From the NCBI GenBank assembly GCA_023634235.1, contig JAMKCF010000013.1, positions 4,165,327-4,229,326 on the forward strand: a DNA stretch of 64,000 nucleotides, read 5' to 3'. A program made the position numbers and the translations under genes. The stretch is from Pisaster brevispinus. Taxonomy: Eukaryota > Echinodermata > Asteroidea > Forcipulatida > Asteriidae. Shown here one piece after another: positions 1 through 15,000 of the stretch. Every line of letters begins with the position of its first letter. The first letter of the stretch is position 1. The notes under the pieces were generated by a model, which worked only from the letters and a program-made list of their open reading frames with translations, did not search any database and was not told the origin of the DNA.

Positions 1-21
1 TCTTCATTTTGTTATTTCCAG

Positions 22-3000
22 TGGGAGTCTTTCGACATACAAGGAGCTGTGCTCATTGGCCAGTGATCTCAACCAACCAGATCTCATCTATAAATTTATG
101 CATTTAGCCAATCACAACGCAATGTGGAATTCTCGCAAGGTAAGAAAGAAGAAACTTTTGTAAAGAACATTTGAAAAAAAACTGTCGAAAGAGTATTTAA
201 AATGGAATTATGCCAGCATTCAGAAAGGCAGCCTGCAAATTAAGGTTTTGTGCCATACCATACTGAAGGTAATGGTTTTAAAAATTAAACAGCAACAAAG
301 TTTGAAGAAAATAGTTTACGTCTTTGGGTTAAAATTTATAGTTTTTCAGAACCTCCCCCTCAAAAAGGAGACATCTTGCTTGATATTCTTCCTTCTTTAA
401 TCTGATTTCCGTATTTGTTTGTTTTGGGGTGGTTTTTGTTTTTCTTCATTTTTTGCCTTCAGAAAAAATCAGCAAAACTGTTGTTAATTAGCCTGAAAAG
501 CCTGTACCTGTAGGTCAGCCCTTGTACTCAATAAAAGTGTCCTACTTTTTTTCCAAGGGCCAAATATCATGCCCATTCTACCATCAGCATCAGCATGACC
601 AGTATCGATGTTCAGTCTTTTTGTTTGCTTGCAAAGCTGGTCCCGTTTCATGTTTTTTGTATTATTAGGTGCATTTTAAAATCACCAGTTTTTAATTTTG
701 TGTACCCTGAACATCACAGTTCTTTTAACACCCTACAGTTCATACAACATAAAATTTCTAAAATATTTACAAACAAACATTCAGGCCCCTGTTCGAATCC
801 CGGACTGGAGTGTTGCATGTGGATTGGGCTTTCAGTCCCTACATGATTGCCCGGATTTTCCCTACTTGGAGTTTTTTTCTCCCACCTAAAACTAACACTT
901 CGTCATCCTCTGTACACTTGTACCTTCAGGCCTACAGGTCACAGTGCTAGTCACTTTTGATGATCCCTTGGTTTCATTTGAATACGAGAAATATGAAATA
1001 TCAGTAATACCATTCGGCTTACAAATCGGTAGTTAGTCAAATGTTACCAGTGTGGGTTTCTGTTTTCATTTGTTCTTCCCGCAGGGTGCTGCGTTTGGTT
1101 TCAGCTCAATCGCTGCTCATGCAGGGGACCAGTTGGCTCCCTATTTACCTAAACTGGTACCCAGGCTTTATAGGTATCAGTACGATCCAAGTGGTCCGGT
1201 TCGTCAAGCCATGTCGAGCATCTGGAGTGCACTAGTCAAAGACAATAAGAACGTGGTAAGATAACATTTAACTTCTCACAATGTGCACAATATTTTGATT
1301 TCACAAAGCACTAAGATTCATCTTGGGATGAGTTTTTAATATTGCCATAATGATCTGTTTGGTGACATCACACTTTGCTTAGCAATTCAGATTGACGTAC
1401 ACAGTTGAGATTAATCTTAGGTTTTTGTGAAATCAACCCCAGGTATCACATTTATCGGCCCAGCGTTGTGTTCATCCTTGCTAAAAACACTCAATGTCTA
1501 GTTTTTACTTTTGTTTTTCTTCATGTCACTCTCTCAGGTGGATACCTATCTGAAGGAGATTGTGGAGGATCTTTTGCATCATCTTACCCATCATGCCTGG
1601 AGAAATAGAGAATCAAGGTACGAAGACAACAGCTTTGTCTTGTTCCTCCAGAATTTGTAGCTGGTTCAATATTTTTGCATGCCACTCTGTTTGAAAGTAG
1701 AATTGTTTTTGTATGCCACTCTGTTTGAAAGTAGAATTGTTTTTGTGTTTGTTTTTTATGCATGTTTGCCCCAAACAAGTCTAAAAGCCACTTTTGGCAA
1801 GGGCCTACTCTTGGCAACGGGCTACATTGAAGATAAAAATAACTTGGGGGGGAACTGAAGGTAGGAATGGATATTCCTCTTAAAAACAGTCTAGACTGTA
1901 GGATTGAGGGAAACATGCACCAGGCAAAGAGAAGCAATACCTGGAACAAAGCTGTTGAGCTGTTGCGAAGCAAGAGTGTATGGGTGAGAAGAAGCAGAAA
2001 GCCTGGTTTCACGCTCAAACATCCTGACAGTGATGGGAAGAACCAGGTTGAACACACCGGTGGCACATTTTGCTGTTTGACTTTTAATAGATGTTAAACT
2101 TAAGAATCATAGGAATATTATTTGTGTTTGCCCATACTCTGATGTGTTTTAAGCACTGTATGCTCGGTGCTTTCCCAAGTCTTGTGGAAAAAACACCCAA
2201 CACAGGCATATTACTCGAGTGGGAATTGTGGTAAGAATTCTGCTCTAGAATGGCAACATTCATTATTTTGAATCCCGCTCGAGTTACATGCCTGTGGAAG
2301 TTTGTACTCACTCAGGGAAAGTACAGTGCTTAACACAGATTGGTGTTTGGGTGATACACAAAATAATATTGTTCAACTTTTGACGAGTCAAAGGCAAACA
2401 CTGTAGATATATTGTAACTGATCAAAATGTGTAAGAACTGGCTTTAGCCTGATGTTACTACCGATGTCATGCCATTACCACTTGTTTGCATTTTTACAAT
2501 TTTTTTGTTGCATTTAAAGAATCAATGAATTGATTGATTGATTGATCAACAGTTTATCTGTAAGTTCTTTAGAGAAACAGTTGGAGATTTTGCTGACTCC
2601 AGTTGGCGTTTATTTTGTTGGCAGTTGTTTGGCGTTGAGTGATTTACTACGCGGAAGGAATGTCGACGGTATCGTAGATTTCATGCCAGCATTATGGGAG
2701 AATTGTCTAAAAGTGCTGGATGATATCAAGGTATACAACTAAACTATTATACAAATAATGAATGTTTATGAGTGCAATGGTGCGAATATTTTCATGAGTT
2801 AAAAAAGGAATGTTCTATTCAAGGAGGCGCAGCCGAGTTGAATGGAACATTCCATCTTTCAACGAATGCAAATATTCGCACTGTTGCACGAATGAAAAAC
2901 ATTCATTATTTGTTTTATATAACATCCAAGTAGATCAGTAACACTGCTGCATTACCAAAGACACGCGCACGCAGTGATGTTTTACGCACCGTGCAATAGT

Positions 3001-6000
3001 ACTTTTCGGATGGAACGAAAAATGCACGGTGAATGGAACGAAAAATGCACGTTGATGGACAATCCTTCAATCAAATGGCAAGGATCTGCTTGGGTGTTAT
3101 ATAAGAACAGTTAATCAACTTTGGTGTTCATGTTTGCATGAAAACAATGTAAAAAGGTTAATGCTTTGTGAGGAATTCTATGCACGTTTATATAAGTGCT
3201 TACGGATCCCAGATGATCCAACCAATTTTTCTTTGTTTAAAATTTAATTTTTAAAATGGTAAAAATCTTTGTTGTTTATATTTCATCAATATTTTCTCTT
3301 GAAGATTGATGTTATTTGAGGTAACCATGACTTTTGATTTCCATTTATTAATGTAGACTCATTGTAGTTTTTTAAATAGATGTAAGATTTTCCTCAGGGG
3401 TCACGAATATTATTTGCTTACAAAAAAGGATTCAAACTGCCTCTGGCTACTGGGCAATCTCGATGGTCTAGTGGTCAGACATCTGGTCTAGAATGCCAAA
3501 GGTTGTGGGTTCGAATCCCATGGCAAGAAATATGCCAGTGCGTTTTATTTTTGTTTTTGATTCTTTTTTTTTGTCAGGAATCTGTTCGGAAGTCGGCAGA
3601 GGCAGCTTGTAGATCACTCAGTAAGGTAAGAAATTTTTTATTTTATTTCATACAGGTTGTACACCAGCTAAACTTGTTAACTTTTCTGAAAGCTCAGATG
3701 TTTTTTATTTCAAAGTGACAAAAGGAAGAGAGATTTTTTCCAATGGTGCAAAAACCCTCCTATCTTCTGACCATTCAATCATCCACTGTAGTTTTGAATG
3801 AAAAGTATAGCAGCTTTCGATAGATATCCTGTGGTGAGTACATGTTCACAGTACACAGTCAACCCTCCTACTGTCTGACCATTCAGTATTATCCACTGTG
3901 GTTTTGAATGACCTAGTTCGCTCAGGTAAACTATCTTCAGGAGTCCGATCTGTATCATTTGAAACCATAAAATTGCACTTATGTCAGCTTGCAATCTGAT
4001 ATCATGCGGCGAATGCATCTGAATGAATTGTTCTGAATGATTAGTCAACTTAGTGGCAAATGTTTATAGGAGAGTTGAGGACTTGTCACAAGGTTTGTTT
4101 CATGATTTGGAACATGTTTAATAAAATTTCCACGCACAATTGCAAAAATAGTCAATGGCCTGACACTTCAACCCAAGCAGAGTCTTTCTCAAAGGCTATT
4201 AATGAGAACACAATACACATTAATAGGTTTAATAATGAACAATGAACAATTATGAATAATTAATTGATTAATGAACAGGTGTGTATCAAGATGTGTGATC
4301 TATCGTACGGCAAGGTGGGAGAGCAAGCCTTGGCATTGGTCTTGCCGTGTTTGCTAGAGCATGGGCTCCCAAGCAGAGTAGAGGAGGTTCGAAACATCAG
4401 GTACGTCGGAGCAAAGTGTAATCTATGGAAGAAGAAAACACTTTCGACTTGGAAGTTTCTCTGAACGATTGTTGACTCTGTACTTGCAGTTAAATATCCT
4501 GTTATATTTAATTTATTTGTATGTATATTTTTTTTAAAAGCTTCGCTTTTTTGTGTTTAGCTGAATTTGTTGAATTCCTGTTACTGTTTGTATTACTTTG
4601 TGCTAAAAAGAAAGAAAAAAAATAAAATTTGGTAAAAAAAAATTAATTGAGTACACAATTGATACAATTCTAGCAGGTAATTGTTTTGTTCTCTATTATT
4701 GCTTGGCTAGCCTGTATACCTTAGTCCAAATCAGCAAGAAGGCAGGCAGCAGGTTAAAACCCCATATGGCAGTACTGGTAACTGCACAGTTGGAGTCTCT
4801 CAGCGGTCTGGAACACCAGGCTATGAACTACCTGAGCCTACACGTCGGTCAGAACCAAGACAGTCAAGAAAAGGTCAGTCTACAAGTTTTAGTTTTCAAG
4901 TTTAAGTGTATTTCATCTTGTCAATTCTAAAATGTTGCATCAACCTTTTTTGACGTAGCCTCATTGATACCAGTTTCAAAGCTTTTAAATATTCATTTCT
5001 TTTTAGTTTGTAATTACTGCAATGCCAATTTTTCTTTCTGGGACATTTTAGAACCTATGAATGAACAAAATTCGTTCAGAATTGACCAAGATATGAGCAA
5101 AAACACAGACAAATCCTATTGTTTTACAGGCTGTTTTCTCTTTTGTTATTATGGGCCATGCATTGCTGCGTGCAGTTTAAACAATGGGCCGCATTTTTTG
5201 TGTGCGAAGTAATATGGTTTGGGAAAAATGTTCACCCAAAAACATTTGAATCTGATAAACAATTCATGCATGAATCGTGTCTGAGATTTCCGAGGGTTGG
5301 TATCCGTTCGCAAATGCTGCGGGCCAGAGATGCGGTTGGTGGTACCGGCTAAACATGGACGGATTCAGTGTTCTTTTGTAAATACTGTGACAGTTTTTTG
5401 GCTGTTTTCTCAACAAGTAGACTTGTGGCTATTATTGAATTATTTATTTATTTTTTTTTTTTTTTGGCCTATGAACCAGCATTTTGTTTATAATAAACTA
5501 ATCTATGAACCTACTTTTAAACTGAAGAATAGAAATGGTTTGATAAATAATTGTAACTCTTTGATTCTGGCCTTTTTTTTTTATAGTTGGATAACGCTCG
5601 GATTGCTGTGAGTAAGAGTTCTCCGATGATGGAAATGATCAACATGGTGAGTAGCTAACATCTCAATCATCACTCAAATTAGCTCAGATGCTCATCAGTT
5701 TCTATGGTTAATATTTATTCACATCTTGTGCAATAAAAATAAATTTGAGTAGAGTTGTGTGTTGGATCTCTTCTGTGCTCAGAGGGTTTTTCATCGGGCC
5801 CTCCAGTTTTTCCCCGGCTGGAAAAATCAGACACTTTTGATCTCTGGCTGTGCTCCGTTGGTCATATATGGGTTGATGTGGCTTGCTGCCGAAGGCGCCC
5901 TTGCATGCCTGTGGCTTGAACACGTTGTAGCCGCGTCCTTCACAATTCAGTTTCTCAGCTGCACTTAAGGATGATTTGGCTCCCAAAGTATCATTTTTTA

Positions 6001-9000
6001 TTATTGTGTCTGTATGCATGGAGTTTGTTGATCCTCGATCCATCAAAGTTCAAAGTTGCTTTGTTTTGAAGGATTCCCAACTGTACATAGCCATTATTGG
6101 TCATGTGTTCCATGGTCATCTGTGATTGCAGCACTCTCAATCAATGCATAACGGGTACCAGTCTATTGTACCTCCCAGCCTAAGGCTGTGTCTGAATTGG
6201 CGGCTACAGCATAGAAGTATGGAAGTATAGTATGTCCTTAGTAACAGTTGTAGCCGTAGCCAAAGCCGCCGATTTGGATACAGCCTCAGTTTAGCATAGG
6301 CAGTTTCTGGTTTAGTGGCTGCGGCTTGATCACCTCATTAACAATTAATAAGGCTGCCCTTAGCAACAGCCAGAGCCGTAGTTGCCATTTTGGACACAGC
6401 CTCAGTTTGGCATAGGCAATTCTGAATTAGTGGTTACGGCTGGATCACCTCATTAACATTAGAAAAGGTTGCCCTTAGCAACAGCCAGAGCTGTAGCTGC
6501 CATTTTGGACACGGCCTTAATAAATATGGACCTTGTGTCATGGAGACTTCCCAACCATGCTCACTGGATTGTTGATTTGATTGCAGTGTGCGCAGTACGT
6601 AGACTCTGAAGTCTTGGTGGAGTTGGTACCCAGGGTGTGTGATCTCATACGCAGTGGAATCGGCATGGGGACTAAGGTAGGTCTGATGGGTGACCGTTTG
6701 GGGACTCTAGGTGGCAGCAGACTTACCAGGTGAATGCATTGTACCCAGAAATGTAGGTATGCTCAAAACTGTCAACAATGGGAAAATTACCCAGGCCAAA
6801 TTTCATGGAGCTTGTAATAACAAAAAAACTTACTTTCAGACTAAAATTAAGCATTAATGTTTTCAATCCTTACCAATCCTGTAAAATACCTTTTGTAGTA
6901 ATTAATATAAATAATTTACCTGGTATCAAGATAAATGACAATAAGCGTGTTTAGGGAGTGCTGCTTCAATCTGCTTTTTATTAAATTAGTTATTTATGTG
7001 GACTTTACCCCCCTCAAAATGAAAAGGATACTGAAGAAAGTAGAGTCAGTGTAAATCTCTTTTTCGTGTTTTGCACTGAACACAGCGACTTTTCCATAAA
7101 AGTAGAACCACAAGTTACATGTGTTGCGGAATTAGGTGGCACTTTGAACTATAAGGCTTAAAAGCATTCTGACAATTACTTTTGTATGATTGGTTCCCCA
7201 CGTCATCTTTTAATTACAGGCTGGCTGTGCTAACTTCCTTATTCTTCTGACTCACCAATGCCCTTTGGATCTGGCACCCTTCGCAGGTAAATCTGTTTGT
7301 TTTGGCAAAGATAAACGTGAATTTGGTTTTGGAAACGTTAACATTTTTTTTGTGTTTGATAATTGTTTCCCATTTGTGTCCATTTCGCTGTTTCGTGGCC
7401 AAGCAGTCGAATACACTGGACTCAAGATCTTGTTGCTAAGTCTTCAGGGTGTGGGTTTGAATCCCAGTCATAACTTTTGTGTCCTTGAGCAAGTCACTTC
7501 TTTATAATTGCTTCTCTTCACCCAGGGGTGGGTACCAGTGAGGGCAGACATGGCTCTTGTAAATGGAACCAGCTTTGTGGGGTACATACGTGGCAGCACA
7601 GGCTGTACACTCCCCAGGGAGCTGAGAAGGTGAAAGGAATCAAATAAATGGCCCAGTGGTCGGGGATAATAATGTTCAAAGTGCAATGATCATTTCTTTG
7701 GAAATTTGCTGTTATAAGAGCTGTCATTATTTATTATTATTATTATTACTAGACTACAAACCCTGTTTATTGCATCCTAGTTCATTAGGTTGCTTTTGTT
7801 ATGTTTGTTTTGTCCTGTTCTGTTCTCAGTGTGTCCTATACTATCTGTTTTAAGTTGTTTGTCCAGTTTCTTGTTTGATAACTTAGGCATTTCTATATAT
7901 GTGACTTGGTTTATTGAATATGCCTCAATTTTTTTCTTCGATTTCATTGGTGCCTGATATAAATCATTACTTTTGTAGTAATTTTCCTTCTCTGTAATTA
8001 CTTGTGTGCACATTTTGCAATGTGGAAATAAAAGGGTGGGATGAATAAATAAGTGAATTATTACAAATGCAAAATGCCAAACGAGGAGCTTATTTTACTG
8101 AGTCGACGCAGTGTGCTCCCGCTAGTCTTTGTGACGATCCTGGAGTGCTGCTGGTTTAAAGTTTTAGGGAAATTTGTGTGTGTTTTTCAGTCGTTCAATA
8201 GAATGGAAAGACCAAGACAGTGAGTTGATTGAATTTATCGCTCATTTGTTTGTTTCAGGAAAGCTTCTTAGTGCACTTTTGACGGGTCTGAACGATAAGA
8301 GCTTGGCAGTCAGAAAAACCAACGCAGCAGCGATCGGTCATCTCATCAAGGTGAGAGTATTAACAACTTGATCAGGGCCAGTGCAACTTTGAAACTACAT
8401 GGAACACATGTTCAGGGCATGATTTTTTACAAAGTACTAAGATAGATCTTTAGATGTGTATCAATCTTAACCACTTACCACCCCCGGGTTTCTAAAAAAA
8501 TAAACAATAAATACAAATTCTGTGCTCACTAAGTCCAAGGCCAGAGCTTCAGCCTCAGTGTAACTTCAGACCTTATGTTGAAAAAACCAGCCTTTACCCA
8601 TCATGCTTTTTCAGTAATAAAGTTTCTTATGTTTTCAAAAAATATCTTGTATTTACCCAATTCACCTCATGTCATCATCACAACAATTTGGTTGCGCCAT
8701 TTTAGGATTCAGTGTCCCTGTATGGGCATCTTAGGGCCTTGTCGCGCGAGGCAACTTTTGCAGGCAACTTGGAGGCAACCAACTGCAGTGCATGCTACAG
8801 GACCACTTCCGTAGCACAGGAGTCATTTTTCAAACAATGTCTTATGGATCCCCAAGTAAAATATGTGAACATTCTGGGCCCAATTTCATAGAGCTGCTTA
8901 AGCACAAAAATTTGCTAAGCACAATAAAATTGTGCTTACCAGATTAAGGTTACCAGCCAAACTACAATGTCATGTGTACAACTTGTGACTGGTATCCTGC

Positions 9001-12000
9001 TCATTTCTGCTTAGCAGTAAATTGTTAAGCAATATTTTCTGCTTAAGCAGCTCTATGAAATTGGGCCCAGGTGTAACATTGGTGCAAGGTGTCAATTAGC
9101 AAAAATATGAAAAATTCATCAAGTAATAAACAAAAATAATAATCACTAGTTTTTATGTAGCGCTTTCTACGAGCGTCTCAAAGCGCTTTTTCACTATTTA
9201 TAGCAGGTTTTTGAGGCTAATGAATTATGAGACCCATTTATGTAACACCTTGTAAGGATTTACAAGGTGCTGCAGCGCATTCAGCAGCCACTGCCAGAAG
9301 CACAGGGGCAAACCCCTTTTCTTTGCGATAAGTGTCAATGGGTTCTTTTACGTGCATTTCACAACACACGGGACCTACAGCTTTACGTCCCATCCGAAGG
9401 ACGAAGCAATAATGGTTAAATGTCTTGCTTAAGGACACAAGTGTCAAAACCGGGACTCGAACCCACACCCCATCGGTCAGAAACACCGGAGCTTGAGTTC
9501 GGTGCTCTTATCCACTCGGCCACGACATTTTGACTGAGTTTTCACTACCAATATTGAGAGCAACCATTACATCGATTACGCTTTCTCTTTTTACCTTGTC
9601 AGTTGTCTTTTTCAAATTAATAAAAATTGAATTTGGCTTTGAAGATTTTCTGGTGTTTCTCCCCCACCCTCCCCAGGTTGCCAAAGACAGCAGTGTTGAG
9701 AAACTGATAACGAAATTAAAGAATTGGTACACAGAAAAAGACGGTAAGATGTGTTATAAACAATAAATAATAATGTATTTTATAGATGTTAATTTTGCAT
9801 CTTTTGTCCTCGATGCAAAATTGACATCTATTAAATCGCTTGCGGTACCCGCTGCTTAAGTATAGGATTCGGACCTGCCTCTAGCCACCGGGCTAGCTCA
9901 GTGGTCTAGTGGTAAGACATCCCTGCTCTAGCATGGCCAAGGTAGTGGGTTTGAATCCCACCCGAGTGGTATGCCTGTGAATTTTTGTCATAGAACTTTT
10001 TGTAACGCCCTCTAGTGTCAGTTCGTTGCTAGTCCGGTGAGTTGCTGATCGCAAAGGACTTTCGATAGCAGAGTCCATTGGCACATTACTGGTGAGTAAG
10101 GGTGCACAACAAAGCTGTGATGTTTGTTTGGAGTGCTGTGGATATTTCAGACGAGCAAGGAAGCGGCGAAAATCCAACTTGGGTCCAGTCTACTGTGCTC
10201 CCTGCAGGGTCCAATGTAATGCTGATAAGCCAATTTTGTTAAGGCCTGTAAGCGCAGAAACTTGCTAAGCACAGAAAAATCCAGAACGGGTTACCAGCTA
10301 AAATTTCATAAAGTTTACATTGTTTTTACTGGTCCCCCAACTCAATTTTTGCTTAGCTCAAAAAATTGCCCCGGTAATAAGTTTCTACTGAGCATGATTT
10401 GTTTGAGCTTAGCAAAAATTACTCGTCTATGAAATGTTGCCCATATAAATTTGTGATTCTTTGGTTCTTATTTCAGACGAAGCGTTACATACAGCTTGTG
10501 GGTTGACATTACAAGCGATGTCCAGGCACAGTTCAGATGCCTTCAAGAGACACAATGCTCTCGCCATGCCGCTGGTGTTCCTAGCCATGCATGCCAAGAA
10601 AGAAAAAGGTCAGTATTTTTATTCAAGGTACTACACGAGATCGGTAGAGCTGACAAAACAGTCGCAGACAGTGTTCATGTTTTGTGTGATCAACCATATA
10701 AATGCTTAGGGCCCAATGAACAGGGGGTGATAATCTATTTGTTTTATTTCCCTTAATGCAGTGAGTGGACGGAATGAGGAGAAAGATTGTGTATGGGAAG
10801 AGGTCTGGCTAGACTCCACTCCAGGTAAGTTTACTTACCATGCACAGGTATCTACCTCTACCTTTGTGTACATTTCTAACCTTCCTGCTGCTTGAAAAGA
10901 GACCAACTCTTTAGGAAATTACCTGAGCAATACCTGCATGTTTTTGTTTTTAAAAGTAATGAAGTTTCTACTCTCTTTTTTTTGTGGCTTTTATGTTATT
11001 ACTAGTTTTTAAATTCTACACACTCCTGTAGATTTTCAGTTAAACTTTCCATCAGTTGCAACGCTCAACACAATTTTGAAGTGTGAAATTATTGAAACAT
11101 TTCAGACATTGATAGGATGTGGACCGGTATTACCTTGGCCATATTCCATGTCAAAGTTTGTAATTAATAAATATTCATAAATAGCTTGGACAGTTTATCT
11201 ATTCTGATTGGGCGACAGGAGATCAGGTGGCCATGTTTAGACGTAAGTTTTAAACACAGCTAGAAGTGATTAAACATGACCTGAGCTTATTGGGTCAAAA
11301 GAGTGTGCTATCAGATGATTGCACAGAGCGCGCAAATTCCACGGCCCATTGGTAGATCCCGTATTTGGCTCGTGGGATAGTTTGAAACTGAGCAGGATAC
11401 CAGTCACAGATGGTTCCTTGACATGATATTTTGGCTGGTAACCATATTCTGGTAAGCAATTTCCTTTTTGTGCTTCAGCATCTCTATGAAGTTGGGCCCT
11501 TGGGAGTTGTTGTTAGTTTATTAATTTTTTCGTTTTTTTTTTCTTCATTTTTAGGGACAGAAGGTGGAATCAAGTTATACTTAGCCGAGATCGTCACGCA
11601 GACCAAGGAAGCGTTGGGATCCCAATCCTGGCCCCGCAAAGCCCAGGCAGCCAGAGCCATGAGCACCGTCGCTAAGAAGCTTGGCTCCAGACTCCAACCG
11701 CCTCATCTTGGGCGGTTACTAGCAGCCCTGGTTGCTGGACTCTCCGGTAGGACGTGGGATGGAAAGGTGAGTAAGGCAAATCATAATAATACAAGTTACA
11801 AGTCAGAATTTGAGTGGTGCGGAAGTGAAAGTGGAAACTTTATTACTTTTGGTTTTATTTGTAATTAAATTTGTGATAAGTGCTGAATATTCAGTGCTTT
11901 CCAAGTCCTGCAGGGGAAACAAAATCCATAGGGCTACTCGGGTGGGATTCAAATCCATGACCCCAGCCTTCTAGGGTAAATATTTACTAGACTTTTGAGC

Positions 12001-15000
12001 CCAGTTACAGGAGGCAAGTTGGAATCCCACCTGAGTACTCTGTGATTTCATTTTCTGGTGTACTCATTACACATTGGTGTATGGTAAAAACAAAGAAATG
12101 TTCTTTATTCCTTTATGTAAATATTGCAACTAGTTTTTGGTTGACAACTGTGCAATACCGATCTCTGGAAGTGCTATCAAACTTGTTGAGATTCTGACAT
12201 TTACAGAAGGATGAGAACAAACGTAAGATGACGACATCCCAAAATAATTTCTCTGGGGATGACATCTTGAGAGTAGAATGTTGTTTGCCCAAGATGATTT
12301 ATCCAGGGCCCAATTTCATAGAACTGCTTAAATGTCGATTTTGTGCTTACTGTGCGATTTCCATTTCATACCACTGCTAACGGTAAGCACACAAAAAGGC
12401 ATGCTAGCCTTCCGGTGCTTACTGTATGAAAAAAACGAATGACGTATCAATGCAAATCCATGGTGAACGCGCAAGATGGCTGCCTAATGTTCTTGCTAAC
12501 CTGTGAAATACGCTTACGCTTAAGCAAATTTTTCTGCTATAGTTAGCTCGAACATTTGCTTACCGTTAAGCAGTGCTATGAAATTTGACCCTGGTTTCTC
12601 CAAATTTTCAGGATGGTATCATCTTGAGATGAGTTATCTCGTTTGGGGGTTTCGTTATGTTTTTATGAGAGGGAGCCTTTTCAAGTTATGTATGGTGGAA
12701 AACACTGTGAATTTGCACCTGGGGTTCTACTATAATCAACTCATTCAGTGCCAAGGTCGTACATGTACGATCTTATTTATGTATTCTGAAAGTGCCATTA
12801 TTATACATGTACGCTTTTTTTTACGTACTCAAGAAGTGTCATCAATCGTACGTGTACAACCCAAATATACATGTTATCACAAGAGGGCATTATCACTCAA
12901 GAAATATTATTGACTTTGGGATGTACCTAGGCAACACACATCAGCAAGATACATTTGTTTGATGAGAAAGACTTATTTATTATTATTTTTTATACAGAAT
13001 TTTGACAAAACTAAAAAAGCTGGGCACTTTAGGTAAAAAAAACCCAAAAGATAGCGGCACTGAGAGGGTTAAAGTCAAATAATAATAAACCTCTGTTTAA
13101 TTTATTTGTTGTTATATTTATTGATTTGTTTACTTACAGGATGAGCTGTTGAGGTCTATTTCAACGGTCTGCACATCATGCAGGTAAGGAATCTGTGAAT
13201 GTGAATAAAGACCCAACCGTTCCTTATGTGACACGTAGATTAACCAGCAATTTTCACAATTTTAAAAATGGCTGCCCTTGCTCGTTCTTTTTCAAAATTC
13301 AAATCTGCTATGGCCCTACAGCCAAAAATTCTTCTCCTGACATAATCTGACCATGTGGGAAATTTCATACTAGTATCCTCAAAAGGCAGAATCCCATCAC
13401 CTACCTGTTGTACTATGTTAAAACATCTATGCCTTAAAATGATGAGCAAGATGTCATTTATTATATTTTGTATTTATTTATTGTTATTCAAAGACAAAAT
13501 GACCAACAGCTGGAGCTGAAAGGGTCACTCAACAACGATAAAAAACAAAATTAAAGGCACAAATACAAACACTGTAGGTTCCGAAGAGTAAAAAGTTATT
13601 TACAAAACCATGAAAAGAAAACTATTTCAACATTTTGACGTGTTGTGGATAGTTGATTTCCTTTATGTCTCTGTGTTGCACTTAATTGAATTTAAACTTA
13701 GTTAAGTTTAAACCAAGTTAATGGTTTGAAGACCCTAGTTGAAGTCTTAGATTTGCAAGGTGGCGATGTCACGTGGGATTTGGCTTTAACTTTTTCAGTG
13801 ACTAGCCGGCAGGACCAGGTAGCTTTTCATTTCACTAGTCCCCAAGCTTTTTCACTTGTCCATATTTATTTTAAGAGGGATGTTTGTCAACACTGAACTA
13901 AGTAGGATTTGAAACTTTGCATGGTGGAAGTATAGCTTAGTGAAGTTTGCGGTAACACCATGTGGAAATCTCTTTTGAGTAGTGTAGGTTCTGAAAAGAA
14001 CCGGTGGTTAACGACTCAACGTTTCGATCAGTATGCTCTGATCGTCTTCAGGATCAGAGCATACTGTTAACCACCGATTCTTTTCAGAACCTACACTACT
14101 CAAAAGAGATTTTCACTTGGTGTTACGGGCAAACCTCACTTAGTAACACTGAACTAGCCGGCCGGATCACTTGGAGTGAATTTTGAAATGGCCCTCAGGT
14201 GATGTAACCGGCATCTGGCCAGCGTACCACTGTTACGGGAGAACGCCGGCACATTACAAATGCTTATTGTTATAAATATTCTTATTGGGAATCCTGTAGA
14301 GATGCTCTAGAGAACCCTGAAGATGCTTACCCGGAACAGCCCACCGTTGAGACGGTTCTCACCGCCGTCTTCAGGGAGAGTCGCAAGGAGCGGATAGATT
14401 ATAAGATCGCTGCTCTTCAGTGTCTCACATCCATCTTACAGGCGCATCGCATTGATCGGTTCAAAGACGTTACTGACATCCTCTTCCCACTGTTATCCAA
14501 GGTAAAACAATTTACAGAAAGCGTGTCATTTATTTTGTTAGTATCCTTTTTTTTATGGTCTCATGGTGAGAATTTGGGGGTATATGGATTGAATGGTCAC
14601 ACAGTAGGAGGGTTGACTGTGTCCTGTGTAGATGCATTCACCACATGATATATTGAAGACCGGTACAGCCCATGTATCATTCAAAACCACATTAGATGAT
14701 ATTGAATGGTCACACAGTGTGAGGGTTGACTGTACTGTGTAGATGCATGCATTCACCACGTGCTATCATATTAAAGACGGGTATAGTGCATCTTTCATTC
14801 AAAACCACATTGGATGATATTGAATGGTCACCCAGTGGGAGGGTTGACTACTGTGTAGATGCATTCACCACGTGATACCATAATAAAGATGGGTATAGTG
14901 CATCTTTCATTCAAAACCACATTGGATGATATTGAATGGTCACACAGTGGGAGGGTTGACTGTGCTGTGTAGATGCATTCACCACATGATATCATATTGC

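Noticed and set aside
1584..2066. 160-codon minus-strand frame within ECM29 intron 3
   Set aside because: Runs antisense over an exon end, a tandem duplication and intron sequence; no similarity recognised.
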